From Catellatospora sp. KI3 (GTDB lineage: Bacteria > Actinomycetota > Actinomycetes > Mycobacteriales > Micromonosporaceae), in contig NZ_JASAMB010000009.1 of assembly GCF_029948125.1 (NCBI RefSeq), positions 186,001 to 250,000 on the forward strand: 64,000 nt of DNA, read 5' to 3'. The notes beneath the pieces are model-generated. The model made no database searches. It was not told where the DNA came from and saw only the letters and a list, made by a program, of their open reading frames with translations. Shown one piece after another: positions 50,579-58,640 of this stretch; position 1 is the stretch's first letter, and every line of letters begins with the position of its first letter. The translations under genes and the position numbers were made by a program.

Positions 50579-51859
50579 GTGGTGAGTGAGGTCGAACGGG
50601 TGGCCGACGCGCTCTACGCGGCGCCGCCGGAGGGTTTCGTATCGGCCCGCGATGCCGCCGTCGCCGAGGCGAGAGCCGCGGGCAGGGCGAAGGACGCGAC
50701 CGCGATCGGCCGCCTGCGCAAGCCCACCGTCGGTGCCTGGCTGGTCAACCGCCTCGCTCTGACCCGCCCCGACCTGGTGGAGCAGCTGACCGACCTCGCC
50801 GACCAGTTGCGGCGGGCGCAGCGCGAACTCGCGGGCGACCGTGTACGTACCCTGTCAGCCCGGCGCAAGGATCTGCTCGCCGACCTCACCGCCCGAGCGG
50901 GCGAGCAGGCGATCGAGGTCCAGCCGGACGTCCCCGTGTCCCGCCTGCCACTTGCGGAGGCCGAAGCCTCCCTGGCTGCCGCCCTGGCCGATCCGGACAT
51001 CGCCGATCGGGTCCGCACCGGACGGTTGCTGCGCGCCGAGTCGTATACCGGCTTCGGTTTCGGCATGGCCCCCACCGATGACCAGCCGACCAGCGACGCC
51101 AAGCCGACCAGCGACGCCGAGTCGGCCAGCGACGACCAGCTGATCAGCGGTGACCGGCCGACCGGCGGTGACCGGCCGACCGGCGGTGACCGGCCGACCG
51201 GCGGTGACCGGCCGACCGGCGGTGACCGGCCGACCGGCGGTGACCGGCCGACCGCCGCCGCCGCCGCCGCCGACGCGGACGCCGACGGCGATGTCGACGC
51301 CGGTGCGGAGGTGGTGGGAGGTGCTGCGGCGGAGGCGGGGGCGGCGAGGGGGAACGTCATCGACATCAACCGTCGTGGCGGGTCGGCGGGGCGACGTGGT
51401 GCTGCGGCGAAGGGGCCAGCCGCGGCGGTGGCACGAGGCTCCGAGCGGGGCGGTGCCGAGTCGCCGGAGCCGGGGCGACAGCGGCGGCGGCCTACGGCAC
51501 GGCGGGAGTCTGCCGGTCACGAGGCTGACCGGGAGCTGTCGGCGGCTCGGACGGCGGCGGCACGAAAGGCGGATCGGCTGCGCGCGGAGGCGGAGAGCCG
51601 AGCGCGGGAGACGGCGCGGCGGGAGCTGGCCACGGCCCAGGCGGAGTTGGCCGAGGCGGCCGAACGGCTGGCCGCAGCCGATCGGGCGCAGCAGTCGGCC
51701 GCGGCCGAGCTGGCGGAGATCGAGGCCGCGCTGCTGACGCTGACCGGGCGGCGTGAGCAGGCCCGAGCGGAGTCGGTACGGGCCAAAGCCGAGCACAGCG
51801 CCGCCCGCCGCGCCCTGGTCGCCGCCGAACGCAACCTGACCAAAGCAGAGTCGAACTGA
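50579..51859 (+). CDS. Coiled-coil protein with GDRPTG repeat linker
   Basis: 426 residues from GTG 50579 or 50582. Residues 1-160 are helical (VADALYAAPPEGFVSARDAA, RLRKPTVGAWLVNRLALTRP) and look like a conserved actinobacterial N-terminal domain. Residues about 165-200 are Asp/Thr/Ser-rich and lead to six GDRPTG units, then an Ala/Asp-rich stretch. Residues about 300-420 form a long coiled coil (LATAQAELAEAAERLAAADRAQ). No signal or membrane helix. Function unknown; the layout suggests a cytoplasmic scaffold with a flexible spacer. A hairpin lies at 51986. Confidence 0.7.
   Translation: MVSEVERVADALYAAPPEGFVSARDAAVAEARAAGRAKDATAIGRLRKPTVGAWLVNRLALTRPDLVEQLTDLADQLRRAQRELAGDRVRTLSARRKDLLADLTARAGEQAIEVQPDVPVSRLPLAEAEASLAAALADPDIADRVRTGRLLRAESYTGFGFGMAPTDDQPTSDAKPTSDAESASDDQLISGDRPTGGDRPTGGDRPTGGDRPTGGDRPTGGDRPTAAAAAADADADGDVDAGAEVVGGAAAEAGAARGNVIDINRRGGSAGRRGAAAKGPAAAVARGSERGGAESPEPGRQRRRPTARRESAGHEADRELSAARTAAARKADRLRAEAESRARETARRELATAQAELAEAAERLAAADRAQQSAAAELAEIEAALLTLTGRREQARAESVRAKAEHSAARRALVAAERNLTKAESN
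51151..51258 (+). repeat. Six 18-bp repeats encoding GDRPTG
   Basis: The unit TGACCGGCCGACCGGCGG repeats from 51151, with copies starting at 51169, 51187, 51205, 51223 and a diverged last copy at 51241. The first five are essentially identical, which suggests slippage and variable length between strains. Confidence 0.9.
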
Positions 51860-52173
51860 CCGAAGCAGAGTCGGCTGACCCGGAGTATGTTTCTTACGCG
51901 ATTAAGTACCAAAGTTGCAACTCAAGATGTGCTCTTGTCCTGACACCGTATACGTTTTAACCTAGTCGGCAGCACACGATCCCAGGCGGGCGTTGGCGAC
52001 TCCCCGAAGTCCCGGCGCCCGCTTTGTGTTCCCCGGCCCGGCGGCCGCCCGATCGGGTGACACGTGCCCGTCCCGCAAGAGCGTTGTCGCAACGCCGTCG
52101 CAGCTCTGGCCGGTGTGGACGGCACCGGGCACACTCGATCGCAACCACGCTCAGTAGTTCCGTCATCTACTGG
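51860..52173. other. Intergenic stretch with a terminator hairpin
   Basis: No gene is supported. GCGGGCG (51986-51992) pairs with CGCCCGC (52016-52022), with further partial pairing inside, and is followed by TTTGTGTT, fitting a terminator for the coiled-coil gene. The AT-rich segment 51890-51965 could carry a promoter but no convincing -35/-10 pair was found. Confidence 0.45.
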
Positions 52174-52202
52174 TTGACACCGCCAGGCCTCGTCTATATA
52201 TG
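52174..52202 (+). promoter_or_regulatory. Strong SigA-type promoter of the flavohemoglobin gene
   Basis: -35 TTGACA (52174-52179), exactly 17 bases, then -10 TATATG (52197-52202), the best vegetative promoter match in the window. Transcription would start near 52209, leaving a leader of about 100 bases before the small upstream frame. Confidence 0.75.
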
Positions 52203-52218
52203 CTGCTCGCGCGAGGAC

Positions 52219-52260
52219 AACCAGCAGTTTGGATGGAACGACAATTACCAACTGCTGGTT
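52219..52260. promoter_or_regulatory. Operator-like inverted repeat in flavohemoglobin leader
   Basis: AACCAGCAGTT (52219-52229) and AACTGCTGGTT (52250-52260) are perfect 11-base arms separated by 20 bases. It starts about 10 bases after the predicted transcription start, so a bound repressor would block RNA polymerase; it could also fold as an RNA hairpin. The regulator is unknown, but NO- or nitrosative-stress control would be logical. Confidence 0.6.
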
Positions 52261-52311
52261 GCGCGTCGATGCGCCGCCCCACGTGAGCCACCCGACGAGC
52301 CGGAGGCGACG

Positions 52312-52392
52312 ATGAGTCAGACCCCGACCGCCCCACCGGCCGGCCCCGGCCAGTCCGAGCCGATCCGCCCCGTGCTCGCGGCGGCCGCCTGA
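52312..52392 (+). CDS. 26-residue leader peptide before flavohemoglobin
   Basis: ATG 52312 is preceded by GGAGGCGACG, a much better ribosome site than that of the flavohemoglobin gene. The peptide begins MSQTPTAPPAGPGQ and ends RPVLAAAA; its TGA (52390-52392) is two bases before the flavohemoglobin ATG. This arrangement suggests translational coupling: ribosomes ending the leader restart at the main gene. The peptide is Pro/Ala-rich with no known family. Confidence 0.6.
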   Translation: MSQTPTAPPAGPGQSEPIRPVLAAAA

Positions 52393-52394
52393 CC

Positions 52395-53546
52395 ATGGAC
52401 GCCGCCCGGTTGCAGCGCAGCTTCGCCACGGTCCTGGCCCAGGGCGACCGCGCGGCGCAGCACTTCTACGCCTACCTGTTCGTGGCGTACCCGGAGCTGC
52501 GCGACATGTTCCCGATCTCCATGGCCGCCCAGCGCGACAAGCTGCTGCAGGCGCTGGGCCACATCGTGGCGCAGGTCGACCGGCTCGACCGGGCGGCGGC
52601 CTACCTGGAGAGTCTGGGCCGCGACCACCGCAAGTTCTCGGTGGTGGGCTCGCACTACGGGCAGATCGGCCAGGCGCTGATGGCGACCCTGGAGCACTTC
52701 CTGGGCGATGCCTGGACCCCGGAGCTGGCCCGAGACTGGGCCACCGCCTACGACCAGGTGTCGGCGACGATGATGCGGGCGGCCGAGCACGCCGCGCGCA
52801 GCCAGCCTGCCTGGTGGACCGCGGACGTGCTCGAACACGAGCTGCGCGGGCCGGACCTGGCGGTGTTCACGGTCCGGCCGACGATGCCGCTGCCGTACTG
52901 GCCGGGGCAGTCGCTGTCGCTGGAGTGCCCGCTGCGGCCCCGGGTGTGGCGCTACTTCTCACCCGCGAACACCCCGCGCGCCGACGGCACGATCGAGTTC
53001 CACGTCCGGGCGTACCGGGGCGGGCAGCTCAGCCCGGCGCTGGTGTACCAGCTGCGCGAGGGGGATCAGATCCGGCTCGGCGCGCCGGTCGGCGACCGGC
53101 TCACGCTGCTGCCGGGCGGGGGCCGCGACCTGCTGCTCATCGCGGGCGGCACCGGGCTGGCGCCGCTGCGCGCGCTGGTCGAGCAGGTCGAGGTCGAGAC
53201 CGGCTCGGGGGTGCCGGTGCGGGGCGTGGAGCTGTACGTCGGCGCCCGCTCCGACACCGACCTGTACGACCTGGACACGCTGCGCGGACTGCAGGCGGCG
53301 CACCGCTGGCTGTCGGTGGTCACGGTGTCCGGCGGCCGCGACGACGTGGTGTCGGCCGCGCTGAACGCGGGAAAGCTGAACGATCTGGAGATCTACGCGT
53401 GCGGCCCCCCGGCGATGGTGGCGGCGGCGCGCGAGGACCTGGCGGCGGCGGGGGTGCCGGCCGACCGGGTGCATGTGGAGGAGTACGACGGCACGCGTTA
53501 CCGACCGTCCACCGCCGGCGCGGGTTACTCCGCGGCGACCCGTTGA
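52395..53546 (+). CDS. hmp: Flavohemoglobin (nitric oxide dioxygenase)
   Basis: 383 residues. The globin domain (about 1-135) has FYAYLFVAYPELRDMFP with the distal Tyr position and the proximal His region LGRDHRKFSVVGSHYG. The FAD barrel (about 145-240) contains PYWPGQSLSLEC and VWRYFSPANTP; the NAD half has LLLIAGGTGLAPLRALVEQV and YACGPPAMVAAAREDL. Together these oxidise NO to nitrate using O2 and NAD(P)H. Compared with E. coli Hmp it is slightly short and has a diverged FAD loop. The ATG lacks its own ribosome site and depends on the leader peptide. Confidence 0.92.
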   Translation: MDAARLQRSFATVLAQGDRAAQHFYAYLFVAYPELRDMFPISMAAQRDKLLQALGHIVAQVDRLDRAAAYLESLGRDHRKFSVVGSHYGQIGQALMATLEHFLGDAWTPELARDWATAYDQVSATMMRAAEHAARSQPAWWTADVLEHELRGPDLAVFTVRPTMPLPYWPGQSLSLECPLRPRVWRYFSPANTPRADGTIEFHVRAYRGGQLSPALVYQLREGDQIRLGAPVGDRLTLLPGGGRDLLLIAGGTGLAPLRALVEQVEVETGSGVPVRGVELYVGARSDTDLYDLDTLRGLQAAHRWLSVVTVSGGRDDVVSAALNAGKLNDLEIYACGPPAMVAAAREDLAAAGVPADRVHVEEYDGTRYRPSTAGAGYSAATR

Positions 53547-53559
53547 GGAAGCAGGCAGG

Positions 53560-54195
53560 GTGACCCCGATCAGCGCCGCGAGCGCCCACGAGCAGCCGGA
53601 CCTGCGCAGGCGGGTGCCGCATACACCAGAGTCGATCATGCGATACCACCTGCCTGACGCGGCGGGCCGCAAGCGCGGCTACGACAAGGAGGCGGTGGAC
53701 CGGCTGCGGCGCGGCCTGGCCGAGGACGTGGACGCGCTCAACGCGTACATCCTGGCGCAGCAGGCGGAGCTGGACCGGGTCAAGCGGCTGGGGGACCGGT
53801 TCCAGCCGGTTGACGCGGCGGCGCGGGCCCGGCAGGTGGCCGCCGAGGCGGTGACGCTGACGGCGCGGGCGCAGGCGCAGGCCGACACGGTGATCGCGGC
53901 GGCGCAGGAGCAGAGCCGCCTGATCGTGGAGTCGGCCGAGAAGCAGGCGGCGCACATCATCGACAACGCCCGCCGCGACGCCGACCGGGCGGCGGCCAGC
54001 TACCGCGCCACGGCCGGGGGAGCGTACAGCCCGGACCGGGAGCGGCTGGCGCGCGACGTGGCGATGCTGGCCACGTGCCTGCGGGCGCTGGAGACGGCCC
54101 GGTCCAACCTGCCCGCGATCCAGGCCCAGTTCGACGCGGTGATCATGGCGTTCGGGCACCAGCTCGACGAGCTGCAGGACTCGGCCGAGCGCTGA
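53560..54195 (+). CDS. DivIVA-like coiled-coil protein
   Basis: 211 residues from GTG 53560; ATG 53638 (MRYHLPDAAGRKRGYDKEAV) is an alternative. The segment RGYDKEAVDRLRRGLAEDVDAL resembles the N-terminal DivIVA repeat in which GYDxxxVD begins the coiled coil. A long Ala/Gln-rich helix follows (TARAQAQADTVIAAAQEQSR) and then a helical C-terminal domain. Such proteins mark curved membrane sites or organise polar growth and septation in actinomycetes. It is 13 bases after hmp and probably shares its transcript, which is unusual. Confidence 0.7.
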   Translation: MTPISAASAHEQPDLRRRVPHTPESIMRYHLPDAAGRKRGYDKEAVDRLRRGLAEDVDALNAYILAQQAELDRVKRLGDRFQPVDAAARARQVAAEAVTLTARAQAQADTVIAAAQEQSRLIVESAEKQAAHIIDNARRDADRAAASYRATAGGAYSPDRERLARDVAMLATCLRALETARSNLPAIQAQFDAVIMAFGHQLDELQDSAER

Positions 54196-54273
54196 CCGCG
54201 CCACCGGACCCATCGGGCAGGCTTGCCGAAGACATAGGGCCTGTTCGATGATCGTCCATAGTGGAGGACCCCG

Positions 54274-54741
54274 ATGCGGCATCCCCGACCGCCCGATGAG
54301 GCGGGGCACGACCCCGGAAGGGCCGAACGCATGCCTCTTCCCAGCGCACCGCCGGCGCCCCCGCCCTTCGCCGAGCGGTACAACCACCTGCTGGAGACGA
54401 TCAAGCCGGGCGGCGTACGGCAGACCGACGAGATGGTGGCCCAGGCGACCGAGGTGTCGGCGCAGTACATCGGGATGCTGCGCACCGGTAGGCGCAGCAA
54501 CCCCAGCCACGAGCTGGTCGGCCGCATCGCGGCCCACTTCGGTGTCGACGTCGCCTACTTCCTCGACCCCGACCGCGCCGCCGCGGTGGACCGGGAGCTG
54601 CGTACCGTCGGCGCCCTGCGCGACTCGCGGGTACGCCGCCTGGCCCACCGCATGTCCGGGCTGTCCCCCGACAGCCTCGACCTCACCGCCGAGATCATCG
54701 AACGCCTGCGGCGCCTCGAAGGCCTGCCCGACACCGACTGA
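54274..54741 (+). CDS. EspR-like helix-turn-helix regulator
   Basis: 155 residues from ATG 54274 (GGAGG upstream); ATG 54331 is an alternative. The N-terminal 20 residues are basic and Pro-rich. The HTH domain covers about 30-100: FAERYNHLLETI, VRQTDEMVAQATEVSAQYIG and MLRTGRRSNPSHELVGRIAAHFGVDVAYFLD. The C-terminal helical part (DRELRTVGALRDSRVRRLAHR) is the dimerisation region known from mycobacterial EspR, a nucleoid-associated regulator. Here there is no ESX locus nearby, so its targets are open. Confidence 0.83.
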   Translation: MRHPRPPDEAGHDPGRAERMPLPSAPPAPPPFAERYNHLLETIKPGGVRQTDEMVAQATEVSAQYIGMLRTGRRSNPSHELVGRIAAHFGVDVAYFLDPDRAAAVDRELRTVGALRDSRVRRLAHRMSGLSPDSLDLTAEIIERLRRLEGLPDTD

Positions 54742-54787
54742 CCGCGCAGACCGCGTCGAGGCGAGCGGCTTGCAGTGGGATGCTGCA

Positions 54788-55741
54788 ATGTCCGGCATGT
54801 TGGACGACATCCAGATCCGGTTGGCGGCGGCGGCGGAAGCCGTACGCGAGCACCAGGTGACCACGCAGCGCTGCCGGGAGCTGGGCGAGCGCGTCGACGG
54901 TGCGCAGCGGCAGCTGGGGCTGGTCACCAAGGCGCACGCCGCTGAGGCGGCCGACGTCGCCAAGCTGGAGGGCATGTCGCTGACCCGTATCTGGCTGGCG
55001 CTGCGCGGAGCGCGCGACGACGCGCTGGCCCGCGAGCGGGCCGAGGAGCAGGCCGCCGCGTACCGGGTGGCCGAGGCGAAGGAGCGGCTGCGGGTGCTCG
55101 CCGACGAGCTGGCGGTCGCGCGGGCGCGGCTGGCGACGCTGCGTACCGCCGAGTTCGACTACACCGCCGTGCTGGCCGAGAAGGAGCAGCACCTGGCCGA
55201 CAGCGGCGACCCGCGGGCCGGGCGCCTGCTGGAGCTGGCCGAGCGGCGCGGCAGCCTCACCGCCGAGCTCAAGGAGCTGCGCGAGGCCGCCGCGGCGGCC
55301 GCACGGGCCGCCGAGAGCCTCGACCGGGTCGCCGTGCTGCTGGGCAAGGCCGACGACTGGTCGGGCTACGACACGTGGCTGGGCGGCGGCGCGTTCAGCA
55401 GCGCGATGAAGCACGACCGGATGGACGAGGCGGCCTCCGCCGCGACCGTTGCCGACCATCACATCGCGAAGCTGCGCACCGAGCTGGCCGACGTACGCGA
55501 CGTGAACCTCACCCTGCCCGAGCTGGAGCTTGAGGGCTTCACCCGGTTCGCCGACGTGTGGTTCGACAACATCTTCACCGACCTGGCCGTCCGCGACCGG
55601 ATCAAGCAGGCGCTGCGCAACGTCGGGCACTCGGTCGAGCGGGTGGCGGGCCTGCGGCGCACCCTGGACCGGCACCTGGCCGACACCACCGCCGCCCTGG
55701 AGGGCGCCGAGCGGGAGCGCCGGGCCGTGCTGGCGAGCTGA
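54788..55741 (+). CDS. Coiled-coil protein of unknown function
   Basis: 317 residues from ATG 54788 (MSGMLDDIQIRLAAAAEAV), or ATG 54797. Residues about 10-180 and 270-315 are predominantly heptad-like helix (REHQVTTQRCRELGERVDGAQ, RVLADELAVARARLATL). Between them is a more globular segment, DWSGYDTWLGGGAFSSAMKHDRMDEA, followed by ELEGFTRFADVWFDNIFTDL, which recurs in actinobacterial hypothetical proteins. No signal or membrane span. It follows the EspR-like gene by 46 bases on the same strand, so the two may be regulated together. Confidence 0.72.
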   Translation: MSGMLDDIQIRLAAAAEAVREHQVTTQRCRELGERVDGAQRQLGLVTKAHAAEAADVAKLEGMSLTRIWLALRGARDDALARERAEEQAAAYRVAEAKERLRVLADELAVARARLATLRTAEFDYTAVLAEKEQHLADSGDPRAGRLLELAERRGSLTAELKELREAAAAAARAAESLDRVAVLLGKADDWSGYDTWLGGGAFSSAMKHDRMDEAASAATVADHHIAKLRTELADVRDVNLTLPELELEGFTRFADVWFDNIFTDLAVRDRIKQALRNVGHSVERVAGLRRTLDRHLADTTAALEGAERERRAVLAS

Positions 55742-55780
55742 GCGGGGTTGAACCCCGGCCCACCGGGGTACGACCAGCGC

Positions 55781-56446
55781 GTGGCCACCAGAACCGAACC
55801 GGGGGCGGAGGAGTTCGTACCCGCGCATCCGGGCTCTGTCGACGACCTGCGCGCGGCCGCGGGCGGCTGCCGAGGCTGCCACCTCTACCGCGACGCCACC
55901 CAGACGGTCTTCGGCGCCGGTCCGGGCCGGGCCGCCGTGGTCCTGGTCGGCGAGCAGCCGGGCGACGTGGAGGACCGCCGGGGCGCGCCGTTCGTCGGCC
56001 CGGCGGGCAAGGTGCTGGACCGGGCCATGGCCGAGGCGGGTCTGGCCCGGACTGATGCGTACCTGACCAATGCGGTCAAGCACTTCAAGCACCGCGACAC
56101 CGGCAAGCGCCGCATCCATCAGACGCCGACGCGTACCGAGGTCGTCGCCTGCCTGCCGTGGCTGGTGGCGGAGCTGGAACTGCTGCGCCCCAGGTTCGTG
56201 GTGGCCCTGGGCGGCACGGCGGTCAAGGCGCTGCTGGGTCCGGCCGCGACGATCTCCGGCGTACGCGGGCAGCTGCTGCCGTGGCCGGACGCGGCGCACC
56301 ATCCCGAGCTCTTCGCCGGTGCCCACGGCCGGTTCGCCGCGACCATCCACCCGTCGGCGGTGCTGCGTGCCGAGGACCGGGAGGCGCTGTACCAGGGCCT
56401 GGTCGCCGATCTGGCCCTGGTGGCCCACGCGCTGGGCGACGTTTAG
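55781..56446 (+). CDS. udgX: UdgX-type uracil-DNA glycosylase
   Basis: 221 residues from GTG 55781 (TTG 55748 is an alternative). Family 4-like motifs: a Cys pair in CRGCHLYRD for the iron-sulfur cluster, motif A GEQPGDVEDRRGAPFVGPAG, and motif B-like ATIHPSAVLRA. The diagnostic UdgX loop is present as GKRRIHQTP, whose His forms a covalent bond with the abasic sugar in the studied mycobacterial enzyme. It removes uracil from DNA and stays attached, a suicide-like reaction. Cofactor Cys residues at VVACLPW are also seen. Confidence 0.92.
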   Translation: MATRTEPGAEEFVPAHPGSVDDLRAAAGGCRGCHLYRDATQTVFGAGPGRAAVVLVGEQPGDVEDRRGAPFVGPAGKVLDRAMAEAGLARTDAYLTNAVKHFKHRDTGKRRIHQTPTRTEVVACLPWLVAELELLRPRFVVALGGTAVKALLGPAATISGVRGQLLPWPDAAHHPELFAGAHGRFAATIHPSAVLRAEDREALYQGLVADLALVAHALGDV

Positions 56447-56555
56447 CCCCGACCCGGACGGGGCATGGCAGCCGGGCCGGGTTCGCGTCGCCGCCCGGCT
56501 TTCGCCGTCGGCGGGCCCTGGCAGCCGCCCGTCCGACCGTTGATCGGAGGACGCG

Positions 56556-57095
56556 ATGGGACACCTCACCCGGTCGGAGCCGACCGCCGTGCTCGACGCC
56601 CGGTTCAGCAGTCCCGGGGCCGAGCCCGTACCGTGGGCCGACGCCCGCGCGCGCCTCGTCGACGCGCCCGTGTTCTGGCTGTCCACGGTGCGCCCCGACG
56701 GCCGCCCGCACGTGACGCCGCTGCTGGCGGTGTGGTCGGAGGAGGCGCTGTACTTCTGCACCGGCCCGACCGAGCGCAAGGCCCGCAACCTGGCCGAGAA
56801 CCCGCACTGCGTGCTCACCACCGGCACCAACGCCCTCGACGAGGGCCTGGACCTGGTCGTCGAGGGCGACGCGGTCCGGGTGCGCCAGACGCCGGAGCTG
56901 TCCCGGGTGGCGCTGGTGTACGAGTTCAAGTACGGCCCCGACTGGCGCTACGAGGTCGCCGACGAGGCCTTCCATCACGTCGGCGGCTGCGCCCTGGTCT
57001 ACCGGGTGGACCCGGTGCGTGCCCTCGGCTTCGGCAAGGGCACCCGGTTCAGCCAGACCGCCTGGAACTTCGAGCCGGCCGGGGACGCGACCTGA
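56556..57095 (+). CDS. Pyridoxamine 5'-phosphate oxidase-fold protein
   Basis: 179 residues from ATG 56556 (GGAGG upstream). The FMN/F420-binding split-barrel is visible: APVFWLSTVRPDGRPHVTPLLAVW, then LYFCTGPTERKARNLAENPHCVLTTG and a later VVEGDAVRVRQ strand. The C-terminal part has FGKGTRFSQTAWNF, typical of actinobacterial PPOX-class proteins (TIGR03668-like general group). It may be an F420- or FMN-dependent reductase or an antioxidant protein. It is convergent with the nitrilase-fold gene, with no gap between the ends. Confidence 0.83.
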   Translation: MGHLTRSEPTAVLDARFSSPGAEPVPWADARARLVDAPVFWLSTVRPDGRPHVTPLLAVWSEEALYFCTGPTERKARNLAENPHCVLTTGTNALDEGLDLVVEGDAVRVRQTPELSRVALVYEFKYGPDWRYEVADEAFHHVGGCALVYRVDPVRALGFGKGTRFSQTAWNFEPAGDAT

Positions 57096-58640
57096 TCAGC
57101 GCACCAGGTCGGCGTAGAGCACCGACTCGACGTACCCGTCCTCCTGCGGGGTGCCCGACCCGGCGGCCAGCCGCCCGGCCGCCGCGGCCAGCGCGTCCCG
57201 GGTCCCGTCCGGCGCCGACCAGGGCGACAGGGCCAGGAACTCCGGCTTGTCCCCGGCGTACACCTGGTATTCGGCCGGGTCGGTGGCGGTGCGCTCGCCG
57301 GTGCCGACATAGCGCCGGCCGGGCCCGGTCGCGCCCCGGCCGGTGATCGCGCTCTGGCCGTCGAACACGAGGTCGAACAGGTTGCCGGTCATCATCGGGG
57401 TCACGTTGTAGCGGAACCTGACGGTCGGGTCGGCCACGGCGCGCCAGGTCGAACCCATCCACTCAAGGGGCTGCCAGCCGCCGCTCTGCGCCGCGGTGGC
57501 CCAGCGGCCCGGGTTGGCGTCGGCCTGGACCATCACGTCGACGCCCTGCGCGTCGAGGCAGGCCGCGTACGACACGCGCAGGTCGGCGCACGGGTCGAAC
57601 CCGGCCGGACGCTGCCCGAACGGGTACCCGTAGCCGAAGGCGGGCAGCGAGGTGGCGAACCCGACCCGGAATCCGGCCACGTCCACGCCGCTGGCGTTGG
57701 CCCGCCCCGCCGCCCCGCTCGACGGCCCCTCGTCCAGGCCCAGCAGGTCCAGCTCCAGCGCGGTCAGCGGCACCTTCTCGTTGCGGAACAGCAGGTTGCG
57801 CTCGAAGTCGGGGGCGTCGGCGCGCACCTCGTCCGGCCCCCACAGGAACGTCACGTTGGCCACCCGCGACTCGGTGGCCACGTACGCCGTGCCGGTCGAC
57901 CGGTACGCCGGGTCGGCGAACAGGGCGACCTCGGCCGGATCACGGCTGACCCGGTAGCGGGCCTGGTTGTTGCCGGCCACCACGTACACGCCGTAGTCGC
58001 GGGCGATCTCGGAGAAGGTGCGGCTGAACGCGCGTACGAACGTGTCCGTCGCGCCGAGCAGCACCTGCTTGCGCGGATCCACCCCGCCGAAGCGCACCTG
58101 GTACGCCGCGATCTGCGGCGCGTACGCCACGTTGAGCTGCGCCAGCGCCCCGGCCATGCCCAGCGGCACCGCCTCGGTGGCGGCCCGCGCCGCGCCGCGC
58201 GCCTGCGCCCGCACCCCGGCGCCGCGCGCGCCGATCCCGACCGTGGGCAGCCCGACGTCCTCGGGGAAGACGATCAGCGTCGGCACCCCCGGCTTGCGGT
58301 GCGGCAGCACCGTCTCCTCCACCAGGCAGCGCATCGCCGTGCGCCACGTCTCGTAGCTCTCCGCGTGCCCGAGGTCCAGGTGGTAGCCGATCGCGAACAC
58401 CCGCAGCCGCGCGTCCGGCTCGTCGTGGCCGCTGACCGGCACCCGGTCAGGGGAGCGGTAGCGGGCGCAGGCCGCCGCGTCCGGATGGTCGGGACCGTCG
58501 CCGCCGCCCGTGACCGCCGACAGCGCGCCCGGCACCTGGCTGCTCAGCGCGACCAGGGTCCACGGGACGACCACCAGCAGCGCGAGCAGCCGCGCCAGCC
58601 GGGCACCCCGGCCCAGCGGCGCGCTCAGCCGGGCGGTCAC
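57096..58640 (-). CDS. Membrane-anchored carbon-nitrogen hydrolase (nitrilase-fold)
   Basis: 514 residues from GTG 58640, overlapping the RDD gene by GTGA. A single N-terminal membrane segment (LARLLALLVVVPWTLVALS) anchors the protein. The nitrilase-like region begins LRVFAIGYHLDLGHAESYETW and has VIFPEDVGLPT (Glu), a middle VAGNNQARYRV and the Cys-like site CLDAQGVDVMVQADANPG with FGYGYPFGQRP before it. Glu, Lys and Cys together would form the CN-hydrolase triad, though the Lys is not certain. Apolipoprotein acyltransferase-type or amidase activity outside the membrane is possible; the exact reaction is unknown. Confidence 0.7.
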   Translation of the reverse strand: MTARLSAPLGRGARLARLLALLVVVPWTLVALSSQVPGALSAVTGGGDGPDHPDAAACARYRSPDRVPVSGHDEPDARLRVFAIGYHLDLGHAESYETWRTAMRCLVEETVLPHRKPGVPTLIVFPEDVGLPTVGIGARGAGVRAQARGAARAATEAVPLGMAGALAQLNVAYAPQIAAYQVRFGGVDPRKQVLLGATDTFVRAFSRTFSEIARDYGVYVVAGNNQARYRVSRDPAEVALFADPAYRSTGTAYVATESRVANVTFLWGPDEVRADAPDFERNLLFRNEKVPLTALELDLLGLDEGPSSGAAGRANASGVDVAGFRVGFATSLPAFGYGYPFGQRPAGFDPCADLRVSYAACLDAQGVDVMVQADANPGRWATAAQSGGWQPLEWMGSTWRAVADPTVRFRYNVTPMMTGNLFDLVFDGQSAITGRGATGPGRRYVGTGERTATDPAEYQVYAGDKPEFLALSPWSAPDGTRDALAAAAGRLAAGSGTPQEDGYVESVLYADLVR

